Positions 25,438 through 32,166 of a stretch of 52,859 nt of DNA are shown here, piece after piece. Numbering within the stretch: position 1 is the first letter of the stretch; each line of letters opens with the position of its first letter. A program made the translations under genes and the position numbers. The stretch is from an uncultured Hyphomicrobiales bacterium (lineage in GTDB: Bacteria > Pseudomonadota > Alphaproteobacteria > Rhizobiales > Hyphomicrobiaceae). The DNA lies in NCBI GenBank assembly GCA_902826715.1, contig CADEFX010000003.1:1-52859 (forward strand), given 5' to 3'. The notes under the pieces were generated by a model that searched no databases, was not told the origin of the DNA, and saw only the letters and a list, made by a program, of their open reading frames with translations.

Positions 25438-26610
25438 ATGGCTATCGAGGCAGCAGACATCGTCATCGTCGGAGGCGCGGTCGTCGGAAGCTCGATTGCC
25501 TATTTCCTCAAGCGCGATGGATTCAAGGGCTCCGTCGTCGTCGTCGAGAAAGATCCGAGCTATCAGTTCTGTGCGACCGGGCGTTCGCTGGCCTCCATCC
25601 GTCAGCAGTTTTCTACGCCAGAGAACATCCGCCTGTCGCAGTTCGGTGTCGGCTTCTTCAAGTCCGTCAAAGAGGAATTCGGACCAGAGGCCGACGTCAG
25701 TTTTCGGGAAAATGGCTATCTCATCATGGCCACGTCCGAGGGGCGCGCGGCGCTCGAAAGGAACGTGAAGCTGCAGCAAAGCCTCGGCGCCGATACGGAG
25801 CTTCTGGAGGCCCATGAGATCAAGAAGCGCTTTCCATGGCTGTCGACCGAAGATGTCGCAGCGGCGGGCTGGGGGCGATCGGGTGAGGGTTGGGTTGACC
25901 CCCATGCATTGATGGGATCGTTCCGGAGCGGTGCTCGGGAAAAAGGCGCGACGTATCTCGCCGACGAGGTTGTTGGATTGACCATGTCGGGGGGCCGTGT
26001 TGCGGGCGTAAAGCTCAAAAGCGGAGGCAGCATAGCGGCGGGTACGGTTGTGTGCGCGGCCGGCTGGCATTCCTACAAGATCGCGGCGATGGCGGGTTTC
26101 GAGCTGCCCGTGCGTCCGCGCAAGCGCTTGGCTTTCGTGGTGGATTGTCCCGAGCCTCTGCCCGGTGCCGGCATGATGATCGATCCGACCGGCATGTCGT
26201 TCCGGCCGGAAGGCCGCTTCTACATCACGGCATGTTCGCCGAGAGACGGGGAGCCCGATCCGGACGAAGAGGACTTCGAGTTCGATCATGGCGTGTTCGA
26301 GCGCGAGATCTGGCCGCGCCTCGCCGAGCGGGTGCCGGCCTTCGAAACGCTCAAGGTGCAGAACGCATGGTGCTGCCACTACGACGTCAACACCCTCGAC
26401 CACAACGCCATTCTCGGATCGTATCCCGGCATCGACGGACTCATACTGGCCTGCGGTTTCTCAGGTCATGGCTTGCAGCATTCGCCCGGCGTGGGGCGGG
26501 GGATCGCCGAGCTGATGATCCATGGCGGCTACCGCAGCATCGATCTGACGCGGTTCGGATATGAGCGCGTGCTGCGCGGCGAGCCAATTCTGGAGAGCAA
26601 TGTGTATTGA
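25438..26610 (+). CDS. FAD-dependent oxidoreductase, DAO (D-amino acid/sarcosine oxidase-like) family
   Basis: A 390-residue flavoprotein. The dinucleotide fold starts IVIVGGAVVGSSIAYFLKRDG (residues 8-28), with the acidic end of strand 2 in VVVEKDPSY. Further DAO features are the GRSLASIRQQFS segment near 45-58, the GWVDPHALMGSF substrate-domain motif near 150, and the C-terminal LILACGFSGHGLQHSPGVGRGIAELM that closes the FAD site. Substrates of the family are secondary amines or amino acids such as sarcosine, dimethylglycine or proline. The next gene starts 9 bases after the stop, so the two are co-transcribed. Confidence 0.9.
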   Translation: MAIEAADIVIVGGAVVGSSIAYFLKRDGFKGSVVVVEKDPSYQFCATGRSLASIRQQFSTPENIRLSQFGVGFFKSVKEEFGPEADVSFRENGYLIMATSEGRAALERNVKLQQSLGADTELLEAHEIKKRFPWLSTEDVAAAGWGRSGEGWVDPHALMGSFRSGAREKGATYLADEVVGLTMSGGRVAGVKLKSGGSIAAGTVVCAAGWHSYKIAAMAGFELPVRPRKRLAFVVDCPEPLPGAGMMIDPTGMSFRPEGRFYITACSPRDGEPDPDEEDFEFDHGVFEREIWPRLAERVPAFETLKVQNAWCCHYDVNTLDHNAILGSYPGIDGLILACGFSGHGLQHSPGVGRGIAELMIHGGYRSIDLTRFGYERVLRGEPILESNVY

Positions 26611-26618
26611 GGGCGCAT

Positions 26619-27473
26619 ATGGGTTGCGTTCTGGCTATCTCTTCGCAGGTTGCGCGCGGCCATGTGGGACTCGGGGCAATGATCCCCGCACTGCAAAGCC
26701 TCGGACACGAGAGCATCGCGCTGCCCACCACATTGCTCTCCAACCACCCCGGCCATCCCATCGCCGCCGGCCAGCAAGTCTCACCCGACCTGTTGCAGCG
26801 CATGCTCGAGGCGCTGGATAAGAATGGCTGGCTCGGCGGGATCGATGCGATCCTCACCGGATACCTCCCGACATCGGATCATGTGCGGTGCGCCGCCGAC
26901 GCCATTCGCGTGGTGCGCGAAAAGTCGCAACGGGTGCGTGTGCTCGTCGACCCTGTCCTGGGCGACGAGCCGAAAGGCCTCTACATCAACGCTGACGCGG
27001 CCGTACGCATCCGCGACCATCTCATTGGGCTTGCGGACGCGATCTCGCCGAATGCGTTCGAGCTGGGATGGCTGACATCGCGGCGCATCTCCTGTGAGGA
27101 TGAAGCCGCTGAGGCGGCCCGGAGCCTGGCGCCGCGGCAGGTTCTGGCGACCTCGGTGCCGGCGGCCGGCGGCCTGATCGCAAACGTGCTTGTTCAGAAC
27201 GATACAGGGGAGGTGTCCGTCGCCGAGGTCCCGCATAAAGGCAAGGTGCCGAACGGCACGGGAGACGTCCTGTCGGCGTTATTCCTCGGGCACGGCGTGC
27301 GTGGCGCCGACGCAAACCTCGCCTTTGCCCTGGCAGTCGCGGGCGTCGACGCCGCCGTTGCTGCCAGCGCCGGGCGCGACGAGCTGGCGCTCATCGCGTC
27401 GAAGGAGGCGTGGGCCGATCCAGTGCCCTGGCCCGTGCGTACGTTCGGAAAATCACCCCACGAAGCCGATTGA
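26619..27473 (+). CDS. Pyridoxal kinase-like protein (PdxK/PdxY family)
   Basis: A 284-residue ribokinase-fold kinase. The N-terminus ISSQVARGHVGLGAMIPALQSLGHESIALPTTLLSNHPGH matches pyridoxal kinases (SS.V..G.VGN.A....L...G.....v.T...SNH.G). VLVDPVLGD and the anion-hole/base motif PNGTGDVLSALFLGH near 210-225 are complete, with Asp216 as the likely base. The ATG at 26619 follows GAGGG just after the oxidase stop. It would phosphorylate pyridoxal or a related vitamin. The coupling with a DAO enzyme is unusual, and the substrate could be different. Confidence 0.87.
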   Translation: MGCVLAISSQVARGHVGLGAMIPALQSLGHESIALPTTLLSNHPGHPIAAGQQVSPDLLQRMLEALDKNGWLGGIDAILTGYLPTSDHVRCAADAIRVVREKSQRVRVLVDPVLGDEPKGLYINADAAVRIRDHLIGLADAISPNAFELGWLTSRRISCEDEAAEAARSLAPRQVLATSVPAAGGLIANVLVQNDTGEVSVAEVPHKGKVPNGTGDVLSALFLGHGVRGADANLAFALAVAGVDAAVAASAGRDELALIASKEAWADPVPWPVRTFGKSPHEAD

Positions 27474-27797
27474 TCCGCGTGCATCCGGCCTCCGGCTGAT
27501 GTCCATAAGCACATCGGCGCGCTCATTGAGCGAAAGAGAGGTGAACGCGGCACGAATGCTGACATCGCTGCGGCCTGAGATGCGTGCAAGATGGCGCGCA
27601 ATCAAACCGCGCTCGATATCGGTGACGGATATGCTGCCGATCTGCTTTCGCGCGCCAAGCTTAAACGCAGAGGGATAATCGCCAGCAGGGTCAGCGGCAC
27701 AGCGTCGCGTTATGCATGGATCGGAATCCTGTTCGGCGCTGAACCACGCCCGGCTACAATGGCATCGTGCGGTCGAGAAGAAACGGAGGAGCTGGGA
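27474..27797. other. Intergenic region upstream of nhaA
   Basis: 324 bases between the kinase stop and the nhaA start. An in-frame upstream extension of nhaA (from 27591) has no similarity and a weaker start than 27798. On the minus strand an open frame through 27474-27690 reads like coding sequence (KQIGSISVTDIERGLIARHL) but has no start codon with a ribosome site, so it is not called. No terminator was recognised. Confidence 0.4.
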
Positions 27798-29033
27798 ATG
27801 ATCGAGGACCGCAGAACGTTTGCGGACCGTTTGAGGGGCGCTGCCACGCTTTTCCAACACGATGCGGCGGGCGGGGTGATACTGCTCCTCGCCGCCATCC
27901 TCGCCCTCCTCCTGGACAACTCACGACTGGCCTGGATTTCCGAAGCCCTACTGCAAACGCGGCTCAGCGTCAGCCTTGGGAACTTCGGCCTCGACAAGCC
28001 GCTGCTGCTGTGGATCAACGATGGCCTCATGGCCATTTTCTTTCTTCTGGTCGGCCTCGAGATCAAACGCGAGATGCTGGTCGGTGAGCTGGCAACGCGC
28101 GAGCGCGCTCTCCTGCCGCTGCTTGCTGCCATCGGCGGCATGGTCCTGCCCGCCGTGATCTACGTGCTCATCAATTTCGGCGACTCATATGCCTTACGAG
28201 GATGGGCCATCCCGACGGCGACGGACATCGCTTTTGCGGTCGGCGTGTTGGCCGTTCTGGGCAGCCGGGTCCCCACGTCTCTCAAGGCGTTCCTGCTGGC
28301 CCTCGCGATCATCGACGACCTCGCCGCCATCATCATCATTGCCGTGTTCTACACCAGTGACCTGTCGCTGCTGTCGCTCGGACTTGCGACTATCGGCATT
28401 TGTGTTCTTGCCGCGTTGAACGCATCCGGGGTCACGCGAATTGCGCCGTACGCGTTGGCGGGAGTTTTCATTTGGGTTTGCGTTTTGAAGTCTGGTGTAC
28501 ACGCGACGCTGGCGGGCGTGGTCGTAGCGCTGGCGATACCTCTCGATGGGGCGGACGAGACCGGCGTATCACCGCTTGAGCGCCTCGAGCACGACTTGGC
28601 CCCGTGGGTTCTTTTCGGCGTCATGCCGCTGTTTGCATTCGCCAACGCCGGCGTTTCTTTATCCGGAATGTCGCTCGGATCGATCTTGGAGCCCATTCCG
28701 CTGGGTGTGGCACTCGGCTTGCTGGTCGGTAAGACCGCCGGCATCTTCGGCGCGGTCTGGGCGGCGGACCGATGGCGGATTGCGCCAAGGCCGGAAGGTG
28801 CGACGTGGGACCAGGTGCTGGGTGTCGCGATGCTCGGCGGGATCGGCTTCACCATGAGCCTGTTCATCGGCATGTTGGCCTTCCCCGACCCTGACTATGC
28901 AGCGCCGTTGCGGCTGGGTGTGCTCGTCGGGTCGCTTCTGGCGGCAACCGGGGGCTATCTCCTGCTGCGCTTTGGGCTGCCCGGCCATCGTGGCAACGCG
29001 GTATCTGAGCCAGGAGACCAGACCTCTGCGTGA
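27798..29033 (+). CDS. nhaA: Na+/H+ antiporter NhaA
   Basis: A 411-residue, 12-helix inner membrane antiporter that exchanges cytoplasmic sodium for protons. Diagnostic elements: LLLWINDGLMAIFFLLVGLEIKRE (helix 2), IPTATDIAFAVGVLA (helix 4 assembly, near residue 140) and ALAIIDDLAAIIIIAVFY, whose Asp-Asp pair near residue 172 is the ion and proton site. The late helices show GFTMSLFIGMLAF. The ATG at 27798 follows GGAGGAGC. It ends 4 bases from the ccmG stop on the other strand. Confidence 0.95.
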   Translation: MIEDRRTFADRLRGAATLFQHDAAGGVILLLAAILALLLDNSRLAWISEALLQTRLSVSLGNFGLDKPLLLWINDGLMAIFFLLVGLEIKREMLVGELATRERALLPLLAAIGGMVLPAVIYVLINFGDSYALRGWAIPTATDIAFAVGVLAVLGSRVPTSLKAFLLALAIIDDLAAIIIIAVFYTSDLSLLSLGLATIGICVLAALNASGVTRIAPYALAGVFIWVCVLKSGVHATLAGVVVALAIPLDGADETGVSPLERLEHDLAPWVLFGVMPLFAFANAGVSLSGMSLGSILEPIPLGVALGLLVGKTAGIFGAVWAADRWRIAPRPEGATWDQVLGVAMLGGIGFTMSLFIGMLAFPDPDYAAPLRLGVLVGSLLAATGGYLLLRFGLPGHRGNAVSEPGDQTSA

Positions 29034-29037
29034 GCGT

Positions 29038-29661
29038 TTATCGCTTCGCTTTGGCGGCCTCGATCGCGGGCAGGAGCTGATTGGCGAGCGATTTCGGCGT
29101 CAGCGGCCCAACGTGCTTGTAGGTGACAATGCCTTGGCCATTGACCACGAACGTCTCGGGCATGCCATAGACCCCCCATTCGATGGCCGTGCGACCACTG
29201 GCGTCGACGCCAACCGCGGCGAAAGGATTGCCGTAGCGACCAAGAAAGCGCCGCGCATTCACCGCCTGATCCTTGTAGTTGACGCCGTAAAGTTCGATGT
29301 CGGGGCTGCCGGAAAGTTGAACAAGCAGGGGATGCTCGTCCACGCAGGGACCGCACCAGGACGCCCAGAAATTCACGATGGAAACCTTGCCCATGGTGAG
29401 GGCCGTTCGCGTCGGCGCGCCGGCTTGCTGACCATCCGCGCGCGCGAGGCCGTCGAGCGGCGGCAAATCGAGGGGAGGTGCAGGTTTACCGATCAGGGCC
29501 GATGGCAACTTCGACGGATCGCCCTTCTGCAAGGCAAACGCGAACATAACGACCAAGGCCGCGAAGATCAGGGCTGGCGCCAGGAGCAGGCCGCGGCGGC
29601 GCGCGCTCGATCGGACGACCGGCGGCTCAATCGATACTGTCACCGGGTCTTGCGTTCCCAT
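29038..29661 (-). CDS. ccmG: Cytochrome c maturation thioredoxin CcmG (DsbE)
   Basis: A 207-residue membrane-anchored periplasmic thioredoxin-like reductase that keeps apocytochrome c heme-binding cysteines reduced for heme ligation. One N-terminal helix (about residues 24-44) anchors a domain with NFWASWCGPCVDEHP (Cys103, Cys106), GVNYKD and the cis-Pro loop YGMPETF. The DsbE subfamily is clear from the GVNYKD and GMPETFVV motifs. Its ATG directly abuts the ccmD stop (TAGATG), so the two are translationally coupled. Confidence 0.95.
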   Translation of the reverse strand: MGTQDPVTVSIEPPVVRSSARRRGLLLAPALIFAALVVMFAFALQKGDPSKLPSALIGKPAPPLDLPPLDGLARADGQQAGAPTRTALTMGKVSIVNFWASWCGPCVDEHPLLVQLSGSPDIELYGVNYKDQAVNARRFLGRYGNPFAAVGVDASGRTAIEWGVYGMPETFVVNGQGIVTYKHVGPLTPKSLANQLLPAIEAAKAKR

Positions 29662-29838
29662 CTATCTGTCCGGTGACGCACCAGCGGACCGCCGCGTGAC
29701 GCCGCGCGCTTCGAGATCCTTGAGCCGTCGCTGCTGGCGATTGCCATCCACCCCCAGCCAGAGGATCAGCGCAGCGACGACAATCGCAAACGCCAAGTAT
29801 GCAGCCCATACGAATGGAGCATTGGGGCCAAGATCCAC
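29662..29838 (-). CDS. ccmD: Heme exporter protein CcmD
   Basis: A 58-residue peptide beginning with GTG: MDLGPNAPFVWAAYLAFAIV at the start, then one membrane helix and a basic tail (GNRQQRRLKDLEARG). The pattern of PF.WAAY followed by a helix and an RR.L..LE stretch is characteristic of CcmD, which stabilises CcmC-CcmE and releases holo-CcmE. It lies 5 bases after the ccmC stop and touches the ccmG ATG. It is easily missed because of its length and GTG start. Confidence 0.93.
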   Translation of the reverse strand: MDLGPNAPFVWAAYLAFAIVVAALILWLGVDGNRQQRRLKDLEARGVTRRSAGASPDR

Positions 29839-29843
29839 GAGCG

Positions 29844-30596
29844 CTACTCCGCAGCAAGAGGTTTTGCGCGAGGCCGACTGCGCTCCACCTCGGCCAGCAT
29901 CATGGATTTCGCCCGGCGACGCAAAATTTCAGTGCGCATGGCCTTCAAATGCATTGCCAGAAACAAAGTCGTGAAAGCGGCGGCCATTATGAGCAATGGC
30001 CACCGCAAAGAGGGATCGACCGTCGAGCCGAAGCCCGTCGATGGCTGATGCAAGGTCGACCACCATGTGACCGAGTATTTTATGATCGGCAGCATGACGA
30101 CGCCGAGCACGGCGAGCACAGCCGTCAAGCGGCCTGCCAAAGCTTCATCCTCGATGGAGGATCGCAGCGCGATCAGCCCGAGATAGAGGAAGAAGAGAAC
30201 CAACACCGACGTCAGGCGCGCATCCCACACCCAATAGGTGCCCCAGCCGGGTTTGCCCCACAGCGAGCCCGTTAGCAGCGCCAGCAACGTGAAGGCAGCG
30301 CCAAGCGGAGCCGCGGCCTTGGCCGAGACGTCCGCCAGCGGATGCCGGAAGACGAGAAGGCCGAAACTCGACAGGGCTACAAACCCGTAAGCCATCATTG
30401 CCAGCCATGCGGAGGGCACGTGCACGAACATGATTTTCACGGTGTGTCCGTGCTGATAGTCCGGCGGCGCAGTGGCGGCAAGATACAGGCCCCACGCCAG
30501 CAGAGCGGCGGCGAGCACCCACAGAACCGGCATTAGAGTGCCGGAGATCTGCATGAAACGAGTCGGGTTGGCCAGCCTTTGGGTCAGGGACTGCAT
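29844..30596 (-). CDS. ccmC: Heme exporter protein CcmC
   Basis: A 250-residue six-helix membrane protein of the heme-handling family. The tryptophan-rich motif WGKPGWGTYWVWDARLTS near residues 113-130 and flanking histidines (FVHVPSAW near 60, TLHQP near 180) are the heme site from which heme is loaded onto CcmE. The ATG at 30596 is preceded in frame by a stop, yet the GGAGG lies 18 bases upstream, an unusually long spacing. A hairpin precedes that site. Confidence 0.95.
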   Translation of the reverse strand: MQSLTQRLANPTRFMQISGTLMPVLWVLAAALLAWGLYLAATAPPDYQHGHTVKIMFVHVPSAWLAMMAYGFVALSSFGLLVFRHPLADVSAKAAAPLGAAFTLLALLTGSLWGKPGWGTYWVWDARLTSVLVLFFLYLGLIALRSSIEDEALAGRLTAVLAVLGVVMLPIIKYSVTWWSTLHQPSTGFGSTVDPSLRWPLLIMAAAFTTLFLAMHLKAMRTEILRRRAKSMMLAEVERSRPRAKPLAAE

Positions 30597-30622
30597 GGCA
30601 ATGATCTAGTCGTACCTCCGGT

Positions 30623-30643
30623 AAAGTGCAATTTGCGCACTTT
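30623..30643 (-). promoter_or_regulatory. Hairpin AAAGTGC...GCACTTT in the ccmB-ccmC gap
   Basis: A perfect 7-bp stem with a 7-base loop lies in the 73-base gap between ccmB and ccmC, just before the distant GGAGG of ccmC. It may stabilise the downstream message, mark an RNA-processing site or attenuate. No T-run follows. Confidence 0.45.
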
Positions 30644-30669
30644 GGCGCAACCGTGAGCTGGGTTCATCT

Positions 30670-31338
30670 TCACTGCATCTGGAAGCGCAGGGCTGCTGCG
30701 ACTGCCAAGGGCGCGATGACCACCGAAACCAGCGAGATGGCAAGGAGAAGCATGAACGGGGGCCCAAACTCAGCCGTTCCCGTCTGCACGGCGGTGGTTG
30801 CCAGAACGCCAAAAATCAATGTGGGAATGGAGAATGGCAAAACTAAGAGTGAAATGAGAAGCCCTCCACGGCGGCTGCGCAGCGTGAGCGCAGCGCAGAT
30901 CGCCCCGATGAAGCTGATCGCAGGAGTGCCACCGATCAATGTGGCGAGCAAGGCGGGATAGGCCGCTAGATCGAGGTTCAGAAGCAATCCAAGAAAGGGT
31001 GCCATCAGCGATAGTGGAACGGCCGTTGAGAGCCAATGTGCTAGTGACTTTGCGGCCGCAACAAGCTCAAGCGGTGCATCGCCCGTGGCCAGCACCTCCA
31101 GTGAACCGTCCTCGTCGTCGATCTCGAACATGCGTGGAAGGGAGAGCAACGCGGAGAGCAGCAAAGCCACCCACAGAATTCCCGGCGCAATGCGGCTCAG
31201 GAGATTGAGATCAGGGCCGAGGCCCAAGGGGAGAATCGCGACGACGAGCAAATAGAAGCCCATGGCCGTTCCCAGAGCGCCGCCGTCGCGCATCGCGAGC
31301 TTCAGATCGCGGCGCAGCAATGCGAGAAACGGCCTCAT
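30670..31338 (-). CDS. ccmB: Heme exporter protein CcmB
   Basis: A 222-residue six-helix permease of the CcmABCD complex that, with CcmA, drives release of holo-CcmE. The start FLALLRRDLKLAMRDGGALGTAMGFYLLVVAILPLGLGPD and the LPRMFEIDDEDGSLEVLATGDAPLELVAAAKSLAHWL region are family hallmarks. Its ATG overlaps the ccmA stop (ATGA), so it is translated by coupling. Confidence 0.95.
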   Translation of the reverse strand: MRPFLALLRRDLKLAMRDGGALGTAMGFYLLVVAILPLGLGPDLNLLSRIAPGILWVALLLSALLSLPRMFEIDDEDGSLEVLATGDAPLELVAAAKSLAHWLSTAVPLSLMAPFLGLLLNLDLAAYPALLATLIGGTPAISFIGAICAALTLRSRRGGLLISLLVLPFSIPTLIFGVLATTAVQTGTAEFGPPFMLLLAISLVSVVIAPLAVAAALRFQMQ

Positions 31339-31973
31339 CCCGCCTCGGCCTCCCCTACGCCCAACTGCAGCTCGCGTTGTGAGGAAACGTCGATGGGCTG
31401 ATGTGTCGCTATGACGGCGATGCCACCCCCCCGAAGGTGCCGGTCGAGCACTGCGTCGAGAATGCCTTGGGATGCAGCATCGAGCGACGCATATGGTTCG
31501 TCGAGGAGCCAGACCCGCCGGCGCGTCAGCAGCAAACGGGCGAGGCCCAACCGGCGTTTCTGTCCGTCGGAAAGGTAGCCGGCTGGAATATGGCTGAGTT
31601 CGAGCAATCCAAAAGCGTCCAGCGCGGCGCCATCTCGCCCCGGCAGGCGGTCAATGCTGTCCTTGGCCAGGAAGCTGCGCCAAAACTCCAAGTTCTCAAG
31701 CACCGTCATGCTCGACTTCACCGCGCCGCGATGACCGACGTAGTGACAATGCTGCCCGATCGTGCGCTCGGCGTCGCCAGCCTCCAGCCGCAGTTCTCCG
31801 GCGGCAGGCCGGATGAGCCCGGCTATGACACGGATTAAGGTTGTCTTTCCCGAGCCGTTCGGTCCGGTCAGGATCAATGCTTCGCCTTCGGAAACAGCAA
31901 ACGACAGTCCGGAAAACACGAATCGCTCGCCGCGAGTGACGGCTAATTCATCGGCCGCGAGCTGCATTTGCAT
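31335..31973 (-). CDS. ccmA: Cytochrome c maturation ATP-binding protein CcmA
   Basis: A 212-residue ABC ATPase. Walker A GPNGSGKTTLIRVIAG near residues 38-53, Q-loop region YVGHRGAVKSSMTVLENL, signature YLSDGQKRRLGLARLLL near 135-150 with Asp replacing Gly/Ala as in other CcmA proteins, Walker B VWLLDEPYASLD near 155-165, and the H-loop ATHQP. First gene of ccmABCDG on the minus strand; the divergent neighbour acnA starts 193 bases away, an arrangement common in Hyphomicrobiales. Confidence 0.95.
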   Translation of the reverse strand: MQMQLAADELAVTRGERFVFSGLSFAVSEGEALILTGPNGSGKTTLIRVIAGLIRPAAGELRLEAGDAERTIGQHCHYVGHRGAVKSSMTVLENLEFWRSFLAKDSIDRLPGRDGAALDAFGLLELSHIPAGYLSDGQKRRLGLARLLLTRRRVWLLDEPYASLDAASQGILDAVLDRHLRGGGIAVIATHQPIDVSSQRELQLGVGEAEAG

Positions 31974-32166
31974 GGCAATTATGCTTGGACGGAAAGGATA
32001 ACCGTCATCGAAAAAGCTCCCGGGTCTAGCCGTTCTCAGCGCCGCATCATATAAGGCGAATGTCTGCCCCGAGGCCAGCTTTTGCCCGCGCCTGCGTGCG
32101 TGCGCCGCGACCCCGAGGTATCCGAATTTCGATCACGGGTGCGATCCCCTCAAGGAGACTCCGGCC

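Noticed and set aside
24384..25817. 477-codon plus-strand frame opposite the CitE-type gene
   Set aside because: Shadow of the lyase gene and of the oxidase start in another frame.
27456..27690. Minus-strand open frame reading KQIGSISVTDIERGLIARHLARISGRSDVS... between the pyridoxal-kinase-like gene and nhaA
   Set aside because: Looks protein-like, but there is no start codon with a ribosome site near it, it overlaps the kinase end, and no family is recognised. It may be a gene relic.
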